This document shows, piece by piece, positions 24,167 through 39,100 of a DNA stretch of 64,000 nt. The position numbers were made by a program, and so were the translations under genes. Each line of letters begins with the position of its first letter. The first letter of the stretch is position 1. The notes below the pieces were generated by a model that saw nothing but the letters and a program-made list of their open reading frames with translations, made no database searches and was not told the DNA's origin. The stretch is from Phorcus lineatus (lineage: Eukaryota; Mollusca; Gastropoda; Trochida; Trochidae): the NCBI GenBank assembly GCA_921293015.1, contig OV121088.1:32773645-32837644 (forward strand), in the 5' to 3' direction.

Positions 24167-27100
24167 ATGTTGATCAGTGTTTTAAGTGTGTCACTATTTC
24201 TATGTCGTTTTGGTAAGTAACGTTCTATTTTGAATTGACTCGTGGTTAATTTTTTGACTTGTGAGTTAAAGGACGCGACATAACTGTATAATTGTTTATG
24301 TCAGTCATATTCTTTTGCCGTTTTATAACATGAATTTCGTTTAAATAGTTCTTAAACCATCGTAAAAATTAACTTAAAAATACTAGTAACGTTAATAATT
24401 TGTTTCATTAATGTTTAACCTTTAAATATGTATTTTGAATAAAATGTAAAAAACTTGATTTGTCAAATATATATCAGATGCGACATACACTTAACTACAA
24501 CGAATATATCCCTCCATTTTAGTCATAGTGGAAAACTGCTAGGACAAGTTCATGCCTTAATACTAATTCTTTAAATAGGATATTATATGGTCATATATTT
24601 AAAAGAATCTACATTTAATTCCTCGGGTTAGACACGCTAGGGAAAATTTGTCAATATCAGTTCTATGATTCCAGAGTTATACGTCTGGTTTGGTCTTGTT
24701 TATCACATAAAAATATCAATTATAACGTCATTTTATATTTTGTGTGGACACTTTTAGCTGACACGACGTCTCAATCGTGGGTCGTGGGAGGTCTAACAAC
24801 AGCTGTTGAAATGTTTTCCCATTCGTGTTGTAAAGCTTGTTATGTCTTATTGTTACTCCTCTTTAATCGCCTCCCTAAACGGACCCAATAGTGTTCAACG
24901 GGCAGGAGATCAGGAGAACGAACAAGACATTGACGATGTTGTTTTTTCAAAACCAGAGATACTGTTGTCTTGGAGTGTGCAGGGTCTTTATGGTATTGAA
25001 GCAAATGTTTATCTGTAAAGCAGCACTAGTAATTATATCATTTCATTTGAATTGCTAGTATACAATAAAGGGGAAGATTTTGTATGTGTATAAGATGTGT
25101 ATGTGTCTGAATTTATTGTGTTATACTCAATAACAGTATGAAAATGTTTTTTTCTAATGGTAGTAACTTCCGGTATCATGGTAGAAAGCCGATTTGTCGT
25201 GTTATTGGGTGAATAAGATATTTTTAAAAGATAAATTAAATATAAGTTACGTTTTTACGAATAATTCCAGACACTTGGCCATGGGAGACAGAGTCAGTAA
25301 TTTGATATGTTTTGATTTATGAAGTAAGAGAATTTTTTTATGCATACCGCTAAACTGTTATTAGCAATATCACATCAGACTCACAGCCTTTTAATTCAAA
25401 ATTAATTTCGTCGACAATCTTAATTTTGCGTGTTTGATTTTGTATAAATAATAAAACACATCATATAACTTAACACTCTTTGATACCATTTTGCCATATA
25501 GATTGCAAAATTAGAAAAATTAATTATGAATATTAAATGTATATAATAATCGAAAATATAGTGAGTAGATACTTTTAACTATGCACCGATGAACATTTAT
25601 CCATCACACGGACATGGTGCCGATATGAAAAGGTCTCTATCTTATTTCCATTTCTTTTCATTTTCCAAAGAATAGCAAGGTATTCGATTAAAATCTGGCA
25701 CTACAGTTATATATTGTGTTTTGTAAGTGATTTCACAAGAAAATTTTGCTTTAGGTTAACGATTCCTTTTGATTGAAATGATCCTAATGTATAATTGTGT
25801 TTTAACCCTTACAGTTGCAGATGTGATTCGAAGTTAATACGTTTTCAATTCTATCCCAAATATAATGACCACATGAATGCAAACCACTATCTATTAATAT
25901 ATACCTTTTATCTATGAATATGTTAATATTATTCATTCCAGTGCCTATCCTTTGCTCACCATGCACGGACTACAAGACATTAGGCAACACGACCAAGAGG
26001 CTCTTAACCAGTGACGTGCCGCCTTCCACCGATTCTTCAGAGCTTCTCTGTGACGACTTGGACGGGTGGTATAGACTGGAGACAGGGCAAGTAGCTTCAT
26101 CGTGTGTTAAGCAATACCGCTGCGGTACTCAAGCTCCGATATGGTTGAATGACTCAGTACCTCCTGTGCACAGGCAGGAGAATAAAACTTTCTGTGTGGA
26201 CCATTCAGGCGCGAATCAGAAGACCAAGTGTTGTACCTTTACACGCCAGATGTCTGTGATGAATTGTGGAGAGTTTCTTGTCATAAAACTTACTTCCAGC
26301 AAGATATTGTGCCCAAGTGCTCTCTGTATTGGTAAGTCATGTTACAAGTGCGGGTTAATAACGCAAATGAGCTATCGAAAGTTATACATCGATTTGAATT
26401 GACTTCTATCAACCATGTATGTATTTCGCATTTGGTCATGAAATTTTCATTTTCCGTAATCTCCTTATAAACATAGGTTTATATCGCATTGTATACCTAA
26501 TTAGAGCACCAACTTAATCGTTAAACGTAGGGTCGTATGTCAAAATACAAACATTCTACAGATTAGTTCAATGATTGGTATTACTTTATATAGAGTGATA
26601 GTACTGAAATAAGCCATTAAGACCATATTAAGTATTCTTATTTATGTTACTACAAATATGAATGTTTGTGGCCAGATCCCAATGACCATGTCCCAGGGGT
26701 CAGTCTGAGTGGTCCTTACCTTTATAAAGGAGACTTCTTCTTCAAGTGCGAATTCAACCACGACCTCGGAGACCCTCGGAAAACTGCTAATGTTACCTGG
26801 TTTTTCGACGGGGCTCCTGTTAAAACCGAGATCATGAATTATACCTCAAAGGTCGCTATCTTTGAAAGCGCCGACTGGGCCGGACACATGGGCAGTTCTG
26901 TAAGTATCAGTGAAAATAAATGGATGTTAAAGTGTGAAAATCAATATCCGTTTTGGTGTTACTTATCTTTTTTAAACTACGTCCTGGAGTAACATTTTTC
27001 CGTTTAAACGATAAAATGAATCACTGCGCTAAAATCACTCTACGTAAAAGATATTAGCATTAATCGTTGTTTCGTCCTGTGAGCTTGATATAGCGTTCTG

Positions 27101-30100
27101 AGATAATTCGATTCAACAATGCCAAAGAGTATACTATTGGATTTATTGTCAAATATATAGAGGATACTAAACGACCTTCCATTTAATACTATTTTTATTA
27201 AACGAGTTAATGATTAAGTATAAAACGAGCGAAAGCGAGTTTGATACCAAATCATTAACGAGTTTAATAAAAATAGTATAAAATGGAAGGAAGTTTAGTA
27301 TTCTGTTTATTACTTGACCTCAGTTATCAAGCATTATTACCGAAAGTGTACTGAACGAAGCATTTTCGCGACTAAGTCGCCATTGAGACGTCGGTGCCAA
27401 GATTGTGACGTCATATGGGTAGCGGTATTGCACTAGTTTAATATCGCCGTATAAATATTACACTGCGGTATCTTACACGGGCGAGTAATAATATTTTTGT
27501 TTCGTCATTTGTCGTTCTTGTATGTTGTGTAAGAATTAGGCTCACACGGACCAATATCAAACTTTATACAGCACTAGCAATCTCTCACAATATGGATAAG
27601 TTATTATTTCTTATGTAAAGATGTGTATATGATTTTTATGATTTAACTTGTTGATTGTTAATTCATTTCTACTAAGCAAAGAATTCTTATATTTGATAGT
27701 TATTGAAGAATGAATGTGTAAAATTTATACACAAAAACATTCTTAACCTAATTCCCTTTGGTGGAACGGTATTATATTCCTATCGTGAAAATATTTACTA
27801 AGACAACATTGTTATATTACAGCTCTCATGCAAAGTAAACTTCAACCATACTGAGTATGAAAGCACAGCGTATTGGGGAGGAATCAAGGTAATAAACTAT
27901 CTTAATCTTAATCTAACTTGTTATATTATCATTTTGGATCATATCATGTATTCATAACATAATCAATTTCAAATGTAACATTGTTAAACTCGGGATCAAA
28001 CTACTCGTATCTGCCAAAGTAGAAGCAGCTAACCACGGACGAGTTGGGTAGCTACTAAATGCTGTTGGTATTGTCTGACTCTGAGGGTGTGGGTTCGAAT
28101 CCCGCATGCATGGGACTTGATCCGAAAAAGTTTAAGAATCTGTACTATTGCAAATAGTGATCCCAAATATAACAATGTTTCAACTGTTCAAGATCTAAAT
28201 GTCATATATCTGAACTCTGTCGATATGTTGAATAAATGTTGATTTCTGCTTAATATTCCCTATCTATCATTTTCATACAGTTGACCATTTCCCATAGTGG
28301 CGTTCCAAGCTATCTACCCTCGATGTCACGCTCACTGTAAAGGAAACGAAAGTAGAGATAAATCAGCAGTAGAAAGTCAGTTTAAGTTAACATCATACTC
28401 AGGATACTGCAGTCATAAAATCAATCAATATTGAATAATGTTTAAAGTTATGTCTAGTAAGCAATCATTTAAACAGCGGGCAGTAATACTTAGGATTTTG
28501 ATCATAATTTTGTCCTTTTGTTTCGTTAAAATATCTCTCGAATAATATTTTTGGCACCTCGAAATTAATTTGTGCTTATTCCAAATATTTTATTAGAAGA
28601 CAGCTGAACACATTTACACACCTAAATAGAATAGACCTGCTGCCTTCTTCAGTGTCTACGATTTTCCACTGATATTATCATAAATAATAACAGCAATTAT
28701 AAAATCATATAGCTGGCGTTATGGTACATGGTTTGAACTATCAAGAGTAACCTCAAAGAGATATTCACGTATGGAGTCAGAGTCAAATATGTTGTTACGT
28801 TTTCTGAAAGTTACTTGACATTTTATTAAAGTAAATTTAGTAAAGCAATAAAGTTAACGTCGTGCAAATGATTTAAAACCTTGAAATAATACATCGGCCC
28901 GTGAGACAATTGAAATTAAGGAAACTTATCAAAAAGCAGACAAAAATATAAATTTGGGGTTGTAGTGTTCAATCGGTCATTTAACTAGCTACCATGTAAA
29001 TGGGTTCTGAAACGCTTGATAAGTTACGTGGATATGACCGTTGCTAAATTGGCCTTAGGATCGATTGTAGGAATTTTATGGAACGGGAACATGTTATTAC
29101 AACTTATTTAGGCAAGGTTACATGTTGTGCAGTTTTAGTTTGATAAGAAGTTTTCAGATAGAGGCGAGTCCGAACAGGATAAGAGAGGGTGAGGAAACAC
29201 GACTCACCATACAGTCCACTCTCCCCATCACCTGTGGGCCAGGGGTCTCTGATAAGGATTGTCACCTTGATGTGGACTTAATCATTGATGGCGAACAAAG
29301 CTATTCAGGTAGTTGAAGAAAGATACAAAAGTTACAAATAACTTTATCATCCAAAACTGTGTTCCACAGAATATTAGTTGTTGGAAGATCAAGTGATATG
29401 TCCTAGGAGATTGCCTTTTCATCATCAAAACATGACATCACGATGCTATGACGTTACAAACGTGATCATTCCCAATACTTTCATATCACCTCAATTGGGG
29501 ACTGAGGGTAGTGCATTAATCAGAAATGTACATTTTATCATAGAACGTAAGGTAAAATTATTTTGTATGACAAATATAATCTCACCGTTGTGTCTTCTGA
29601 ATTCAAATATATCAACACTTGTCGATAAAAGTAAATATATCCTTCGCAAGCCTTGGATATTTGCATATTTTAGCAACCCATGTTGATATATTTGATATTC
29701 TCTATGTTCCTACATGCTACTTAACTACTTTTTCTTATGTAATACATGGTTCTGTTCTAATAATCATTTTCTAAACTCTTTACGGTACCGTAGAGGATGT
29801 ATAAATATATAAATATATTGCCAATTGCTTGAGAACAATATAAGCTTTGTCAAAAGGTACGTATCAAAGAATAAATATCGTTCTCAATGTTTAAAATTTT
29901 TTGATTCCATGTTTTGATTTCTAAGACAAGATGTCGGTAATGACATAACTACATTTCTAATCATGTAACGTACCTTAAATTGCTGACGACGACAATTGTA
30001 ATAAGGATATAGAAGAACCTGAAATTGGCGTAGTCATTTGTATTCCGGAAATTGTGCGATGAATAGAAATAGTCTGTCTGTTACGAGGTGTCTTTGTATG

Positions 30101-33100
30101 CACTGTATTAATTCAGGAAAACAGCTAGGCGACAGCAAATACATGTATATTGATATGACATTGTTTGAAACAAATTTATTTTAGTGAAATGCATATTTTA
30201 CAATAATACTCATCATTTTGAATGGTTTTAGGAATATTTGGTGTTGGTGCCTGCAATGCAACATTAAAACGCTCTGACTGGAACAACGATACCTTGATAG
30301 TTGAGACCACGATGACGATAGTGCCAAGCATTGACCCTGTTGTCAAACCCAACATTACAAGAATATTGGCTGTTGAAGCAGTAAAGGGGCAAAACATTCC
30401 TGATCTCTGGAAGACGCTAAATAGCAATACTACGGTAAGGTATTGACTCAAACATGTAACAGTAACTTGCCCTTTGTTTATCTTGTATTTTCTTCTTGTT
30501 GTTTTAGACATAGGTCAATTTAATTTTATTCTTGTTGGAGTTTAAACAATATTTAGTTATTTTTTGGTTATATATAAAGTACTGTGAGAGTAACGTAATG
30601 AAGGAATAAAATATTTTTTGACACTAATTTTTTTGTAGATTTAAGGCAAACATCGTTTAAATAGTTATAAACACATCGTCTTAACGTATTTCTAGACAAA
30701 CGTGAAAGATAAGAATTTCTGAATAACAAGTTCTCACTTGTTCAGTTCACGACCTTTCAGAGTATGTCCATTCAATGATGAAAGGAATATCTAAATGTCC
30801 TTATTTTATGAAATATATAACGTATGGTTGTATACAAAATGCTGTTTTATCATTTAAGTATATCATGATTATGTTCTCATTCTATCTTGATGATGATAAA
30901 ACATAACAAATTTTGCCATCCACGCTTGACAACGAATCTAGAATCAATATCGAAACATCGCAAATCTAAGAATAAAGAAGTTGTCATCCATGAATATTTG
31001 TACTTCATTTTTGCAATCATATAAAGAAACTTCTACGGTTTTGCTATCCTTTGTTGTGTTTATCCAATGAAATAATCAAATAATTATTACTATTTTGTAA
31101 TATTTCAGATTATGCAAACTGACGTCGAACACACAAACTGTTTTCTGTTTGGACAGAATCATATTCGCGGAACTAAAAGCCAGTAAGTTAGAAACAAGCA
31201 ACACAGCAATTATCAAGAGAAGTCATAATTTTGGAAGATTGATATATCTATAAAAAAAACATTGTGGTTTGAGAAATAAAGAACATTCCATATTTTCATT
31301 TATTGACGTATCTAATTGTTCACGACATGATTAACATCTACTACTTACAATGATACTTAATCCATCGGGTTATTCTAATTTTTGTCTTGGGCAGAATGCT
31401 TTATAGTATCAAGGGAAAACACGCAGAAGGGATTAAAAGTTTAAACAGCCATTGGGAAGGATGAAAGGAAAAACGTGTAAACTGATAACTGAAAATATAT
31501 AATCTATGTTTTATCAGATTATTTGCGCTGAATTCGACTGGAGACTTTTTGATGTTTAAGTCTGAAGACGGAAATTTTCAGGTAATCATTGCAAAACTTA
31601 CATATATCTAACGACAAACCATTTTCATCAAATAGTCTTATAAATGGATATGCCCAATGGAATGAATATGTATGTCCATGATTCTGTGTTCATCGATTAT
31701 GCGGAAATAAGAAATGAAGGCAAAGACACACGATTTAAAAGACAATGGTTACCCTTCTTAACAATTCGGAGCTTTTCATCGCATCTTGACATGGCATCAA
31801 TGATGTTTGTTACCTAGAAATAAATCTTACATATCCCTAACGACAAACCGTTTTCATCAAATAGTCTTATAAATGCGAATGACATGAAATATGTAAATAC
31901 ATGGTTCTGTGTTCATCTATTCTAAGGAATTAACGAGTGAAAGCAAAGACACGATTTAAAAGACAATGATTACCCTTCTTATAAATTCTGAGCTTGTCAT
32001 CGTATCTTGACATGGTATCAATGATATTTGTTATCTAGAAATAGGAAGCTTCAGCTGTCTCATCATAGTTAGTGGCATGATATTTCATTCGTCCCTACAT
32101 AGTCCATAGTTCTAGAGTGAAGGAGATTTACCATGACAGACAGACGGATAAACAAGTTTATTCAGTAAAAAGGCAATAGGCCCATGACATACAATGACAT
32201 CATGTTTTTCATAATGTCAGAATATGGCTATGATAACACCTGAAAATGTATGATAGTGTTAGACGATATTTGGACAAAAAGTGATGTCATAAAAGAAATA
32301 TATTCAGTAGTGCGATTTATATACTAGTGTATTCTTATAAATGTTATCCTTACTAGTGTATCAATCTGTTTCATTACAATTAAAAATAACGCCACGACTT
32401 GACTCTTCCAGGAAAGACTGATTTTCCCTCTTGTTGTGCATTTCGATCATATTTGAAATGAATAATGAACGATAGTGTGTCAGTTACCAAACTCGTACTT
32501 TTTGTGTATGGCAATACAACCATTCACCCTTGTTTCATATCAATGAACATTCAAAGAAAAACTATCTTTTGATTTCTGACAATTCAGATTCAAACACGAC
32601 ACATGATGGTCGGAGACAGTTATCCCTCCACGTGTGCAGTGGCGGTGGAGTTTTCCGAGCATGTCATCACTGTGGACATGTGCAGAGCACATGGTGATGA
32701 CAACACAGAAACTGTCATCACACAACGGGGTGACCTCAACAGCGGCATGTACACCTCCCACTGTGGGATGGCCGATTTGGAGGTACGTTTCATCCTGGTA
32801 CATCAGCTTATATATGTCGGCGAAGTTCCATCTGTACGCCTAATCTCATATTTATAACCAGCCAATGAATTTACTTTAACTCGAGCAATACTAAATGTTT
32901 CCGGATGAGAGGATGTTTGACCTTGACACCCCAGTCTGGCTGAAAACAGTTTATTCTTTACGTAGCCCTGAATAACTTCGCATATGCTGTATTGAAAAGT
33001 CTGGCATTATCTAAAATTTCAGAATCTTAAAAAAGCGTAAACCTCGGTTAGATCAAATCAGTCAATACAAGAAACAGCTATCCTTGAGAACAATGGTGTG

Positions 33101-36100
33101 AGGTGAAGGTGTAGAAGCCCAGTGATGTCACTTTTTTAGTTAAAGTTCCTATGAGGTTCAACCAATATCACTATCACTCTCACTTATGATGTACATATAA
33201 GCCATAAATATCTAATCAATAGATACCATATTAATATATACCATTCAAGGATTTGGTGTTTAGTTAATAAAATACGTTTTATTGTGTTAAAGTCAATTAG
33301 GTGTCTACGCCTCGAAGCTTAGCGTAGCAATGAAGAGGTCGTAACTCACTTCTAACGCTTCTTACTTACCACTGCGAAAGGGCACAAACTATAATATGCA
33401 AAAACCTATTAATTCACTTTGACCAGGAGGCGTTGTCATATGGTATATAATATTTCTAAAAAATTGCATCAAAACCCGTTGATGTATCGAGAGGTGAGGT
33501 GAGGTGAGTTGGTGTTTAACGCCGCTTTCAAGATTATTTCACTTATATCGCGGCTGCTAGTATTATTGCAGGGAGAAAGCCCGCAACACCATTGTGGCTA
33601 TGCATTGCGGTGAAACCTGCGAGCATCGGCTGGAACTAGCGAACCATGGGTGGTACTGCGCTGAATTTCAGTGCAGCATTGCACCCAAACCTGACTGCAT
33701 GTAGAACAGTTCTCTACTGCAGACAAAGTTGCCGAGCCCCTGGCGGGATTCGAACCACGGACCCCCTGCGCTATCCCGCCCCGATGTATCGAGAAAATCC
33801 ACTAATGAATACTCGGAACGTATAGCCTCAGTAATTAAGGATGTTCACATTAACCAATGTGGTTCAAGTTTATCATTATCTGTGTCAGCTTTTCGCAGAA
33901 AAGTATACAGAGACAACTATTTCATCAATAAGACTTTTGATTTTACAGCTGAGCACAGACACGGATATTCGAGTCGAGGTCAAAGTTCAGAAGCATAACC
34001 TTGACATAAACGTTCATCTCCCACCATCTCTAAAAACCGGACAACAGGGGGGTTTCTGCACAAATTCTAAACCAGTTTGGTATGAACAATAATTTTATTG
34101 TTTCTTGTTTGTTTTTGTGATATACGGGTATGCCACTAAGTCAACAGGTATTTTCGTTGCATAGTACGATTTCAAATTTGTGTCTCAAAATGACATAGAA
34201 TATCGATCATAAAATATAATTTGGCTTTGAAACGTGCCAACCTACCATATGTTTGTTTCAAATCTACTCACTGAACGTATATACTCACCCTAAAATTTGA
34301 AAAAGGACATTTTCATGTGTTCAATGATATTTAGCAAAAACCTGTCAATATGTTCAGAATCCGTAATTATACATCCCTATACCAGCTACGTATACTCTGG
34401 TAACATGACTTATTCATTTCGTTTTGTTTGCTTAAGAAAGAAAGCATTAACAGACCACCATATGCTAATTCATTTACAATGAGTATTTCAAAATCCCTGA
34501 TGATTTAAAGATTCAGGAAAGAAACTCTTGGCTATCCACTCTAGGGTCGATATTTCCTTTGCAACCTATGAACGGGATATGGAGCTCCTGTAAACCTTGA
34601 AATGTTATACTTCGGAACCCTTGAATTCTGTAGCTTCTAACATTCGAGATACTCTGATGAGTAGCATTTTACGGTGAATAATCGTCTCAAAAGTTCGATA
34701 AGCTGTTGATTTGACTTGAGTCTTCATTTAGTCAATTTAACTTGTAATTACCCGCACATATTGCACCTACCCTTAGCATTTCTGCGTGAACTTCATGCCA
34801 TTTTCCGCGATTCAGCAGATTTATTGGATGAGTTTATTCAGATGAGTTATATAAGATATACTTAACATTATTTAAAAAACAAAATGTCTTCATGATATCA
34901 AACTGCATGTTATAGAAAAATAAAATTCTTGTAGGTGTGTTGTGTTTCTTTTCCGAGGAGTCTGTTTGTTTTTTGCAGGGCAGGTGACCTGTTCAAAGCC
35001 AAAGATTCTGATATCTGGAGGTCGGCAAATAATCCATCAAAGTTTTGTGACTGTGTTTCTGATACGAGCAAATGTAAAACCAGTTTATCAAGGCACGTCA
35101 CAGCACCGATAGCAGATCCAATTGAAAACATGGTGAATAAAATCTGCTTTTCCTATTGCTTTCTCAAAATTAGAATTAATGAGTTATCTTGACATGATAT
35201 TTAAACTGTTTTACCTGAAGAGTAGAAAGCCATTAAATGTTTGGATAGAAGGCAGTTCCATACCAAAATTGTTAACATTTCAATGTACAGCTACTGAAAA
35301 AATAAGTTTTTTTTAGAATTGTCTTTGTAAATTAACAATTTTGAAAAATTACAAATTGTAAGAAAGTTTTACCAGAACAGTTTGCGAACTAATATTTAAG
35401 CTCAATATGTTTGAGATTTATTTCTTCACTCGATATACAAGGTACATAGTTATGGTATGCCGCAGCTAGTTCTGGCATTACTCAAAAGAGGTATGGGGTA
35501 AAACTCAAAGAGTCTGGATATGTGCGAAAACAATAGTTAAGACCCTCCAACATTATTATTGTTGTGTCAATTTATGGTAGTGATTAAAATTTATCTTTAT
35601 CAAAGGTGACTAGGGGTCATAACTAACGATATCTTTGAAAATATAATGCATGTCAGTGCAATTGAAGGTTTAGTGAAGACTTAATTTTGATTATGAAGTC
35701 ACTGTATGCTGATTTTTCCCCAGATGTATTTCTGCAAAAATATAAAACTTCACAAGGATGTACCAAGAAAAGATGAGGTCATGGGCGGTAAGTTGATGCT
35801 ATCTTTGAAAAACTAATCCTTTCAAAGCTAAAATAGACTTCGGCCAATATGTAGATACTAGTATTCACATTTTATATCCTTACCGATGTGCTGATGATCT
35901 GATGTCAATCAATTTACCTCTCCATAAGATATGGTACCAATTAGTCTGTGAATATTGACAGACAGACAGACAGTATTTATTCAGTATTCAAGGCCATGGC
36001 CCAAATTACAATAACTATTACAAATCCATATGCTGCTGGTAAACTTGTTACAAGATACGAGGTACAGGAATTGGACAAGCAACCGTAAAATACCTGGAAG

Positions 36101-39100
36101 ATTTCAACAATTATCATAAATACTATACAATGTAAAAAATAAATCATGTAAAGAGTTAACCGAATTGTGCATCCCTGTTGAAGACATCAAACCACCTGTA
36201 CATGAATGGACTGATCCTGGACGGAATGAGTCAGAAGCTACTATGGAGTGTCAGCGTGCTCTGGAGACTCTTGTTCCAGCTTACTGTCGCCAGTCTGTAG
36301 CAGGGGTTGTTCCGGGGTCTTCCAGCTTCAAGCACACCTGCATGGATGACATAAAGGTGCGCTTCTAGCTTTGTTCCATTTTGTTATTTCTAAAATTTTG
36401 CTAACGTCCAATTCCTTTGTTTCAAGAAGTAATAGACGGCATTACATGGGTTTTTAGGCAATTTCTACAGATTTATTAACAATGGTGTGTTCTTTCAAAT
36501 CCCTTTTAAATCAGTACATTTAATTAGTAATCGAAGAAAATCCATAGATTGTGCACTAACATAACAATATGAAAACGTTAAGAGATATCGATACAATTGG
36601 AAAGAGCATTGAAAATAGGCAGTGGCTGTAAAACTCTCAGTTGACTCCGCGAAACGATCACATCTCAAAATGCTCTGCTGGGAAGGTACTCAGTCATTGT
36701 TTTTCATTTGTTGTGAAATTTTTGCATGTATACAGTTTAACAATCTTAAGTTGATAGAGCATTTGAAACCGAAATTTGATGTCTCACTTAAGAATGCCAA
36801 TGTTTAATTGTCCCTTGTATACTGCAACATGATGCGCTGTATATATAACACAATAATGCTGGTAATTTCAACGTTACATATCTTTCTAATCCCAATGGAC
36901 TTACATAGTATATTAACGCTTTATTAAAATGCGTTATAGAACTCTGGCAGTTTGGACTATGTAAAGAGTTCTCTTCAAGGATTTCTTTGGGAGTGTCAAA
37001 TAAACATACTGAAGAACCCAGACAATTACCTGCGCAATCACGACCAATACATACCTCCGGCGGAAGTGACGTCAGATATGTGTCCAGACTTCTGCAATAT
37101 GCACGGGGAATGCAAACGTGAAACCTGTCATTGTGAGAATGGAACTATGGGAGAAGATTGCGGAGTTCTGGTCGGAGATCCGCCAATTATTGTTGATATA
37201 CTCGGGTAGATGTTGAAGATATTTATTGAATATTTAGTCTTAGCTAAAATTCCGTCCTTAAACTTGAACATTTGCTTGTGATAAGGTAATTCAATTGTTA
37301 TGTATTAATTATGTAAATTGAAGGAAAGAATTCAGTGCCTTGTGAAGAATAGTAAGTACTAGTAATAGTAAGAGACGACTGAAGACTACGAAGTATCAAA
37401 GCCTTGATAAAATCCGATTTGTGATCAGTTCAAATGCTTTTGGCACAATAACTTTCCTTGATTTAAAGTCATTACTCTCACAAGACAACACTAAGGCGAA
37501 GATTATGTTTAGCTTAAAAATCATATTGATGTGTCATTTGTTTAATTTCGCATTTATATTATTTTTTCTGGATTAATAGTGAATATTCTCACAGTTTGAC
37601 AAATTTTGGAAAGAGTATATTATGCTTAAAACTCATATTAATATGTTATTTTATTGTATAGTGGCACCTCCTGCAAGAGTAATGTCGAGGATTGTTCAAG
37701 ACCCGTGTTGTTTATCAGAGACGCTCTCCGAACCGTTACAGCAAAACTAAAGCCAATTAGGGTACGAAGACGTGAGTTATAGCAAATAGTTGAGGAAAAT
37801 CTATCAAATAACTGTGAAAAACGACTTGTTCGGTTTTGATTTATCTGGTTCTTAGGTTTTCTCACATAAAACCCTCTTCCAAAACGCACACAGTATTGTT
37901 GTAACACTCGATAACAAGAGTTATCAGAAAATAACACATTATAATCAGTCCCACGTGCAGAATAACATCTTTATGATCATGAGATGAAAAATCTAAAAGC
38001 AAAGACTTAACTTCTCTATGAAAAATGAAGTCTTTTTCAGAACTTCAGGTGGGTGATATCCATGCAAACTTTCGGAATGATATCATGCTTGGACTTTTTA
38101 CGACGATTCAATGTCCTATCATTTCACGGTTCTTTTTATATGAAATATGGCCTAAGCTAATTGAAAAGTACAAATTAACGGAGAAAAGCAGTTCCGAATG
38201 CCAGTTTATATTATTCATTTTTCTTCCAGATTTCATGATAAGAGGAAATTTAATGGCTTTTGTCTACTCTAAATGGGTCATATATTGTTTTATGATAACT
38301 TAGCTCACTACATGTATGAAATAACAAAAGTTAGTTTTAAAAAACTGGAAGTATAAAAGGATAAATTTTAGTTTACATCGAATTGTAAAATCATGTTTAC
38401 ATTAACAGATTGATAAAAAGATTGTTGATACTCTAAAATGCATTAGACATTTGGCATGTACGTTGAACATAGTTAAATCTACAACAATGATCCTCATTCA
38501 CATTTTTAAAATCTGCTCTTTTCCATGTAACTCATTTATATACTTGCTATTGCTGTCATATCAGCTCAGACAGTGCTGTTTTAGATTAAAGGAGGCAAGG
38601 CCATTACAGTGATTAATGAAATCGTCATGAATGTCACTTTAACAAGCCGTCACGGATCCAGAATTGACATTACTCCGATCATGGCCCATTTTGATGGTAG
38701 GAAGACAATAAAGAAAATTTCGTAGAGCCATTATCAAACACATATTTCTTAAAACATTTATAATAATGAGATTAACATGTTTGTCGAATTAATGAAATGC
38801 ACTTAAAGCCATTTATCTCTTTACACCCGTGTCTGAAAACTACGACACAGCGCCTGCATTTTGTTTGCAAATATTGTGAATGGTAATAAAAGTGGAACAT
38901 TAATTGTTATTTTACTTGTTCTCTTGAGTAATTATATCAATAAATAAAATAAAAAATTAGTCAATACAAATATAATTCTCTTTATCTCACTTTTTAAGGC
39001 TATAAAAAATGTATGGAGATGCTATTCCTTATTAAAGAAAACAGAGAAGCACAATTATTTTCTACCTGGATTTGCAGATTCAACTGCCTACGGTGTGAAT

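Larger units (their letters stand above)
31109..32782 (+). other. Degenerate VWD domain of gene B (three exons)
   Basis: Exons 7-9 give CFLFGQNHIRGTKSQ, then NSTGDFLMFKSEDGNFQ, then IQTRHMMVGD, STCAVAVEFSEHVITVDMCR. The layout is that of the VWDE VWD domain, but the calcium-site DPHxxTFDG reads QNHIRGTKSQ, so both the aspartate and the later FDG are lost. Exon 9 continues to SHCGMADLE before a GTACGT donor. Confidence 0.75.

Noticed and set aside
24806..25018. 70-codon frame on the plus strand in intron 1 of gene B
   Set aside because: The minus strand reads as a Tc1 transposase C-terminus (RSPDLLPVEHYW), so the plus frame is its shadow.
28015..28130. Working tRNA gene
   Set aside because: A B box is present but the acceptor stem and anticodon arm do not pair convincingly; kept only as a tRNA-like repeat.
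30176..30511. 111-codon frame on the minus strand with hydrophobic stretches
   Set aside because: It is antisense to exon 6 of gene B (30232-30434), which fits the exon order and phase of the A/B pair.
32540..32803. 87-codon frame on the minus strand
   Set aside because: It is the antisense shadow of exon 9 of gene B, whose plus-strand frame has the VWD motif and matching splice sites.
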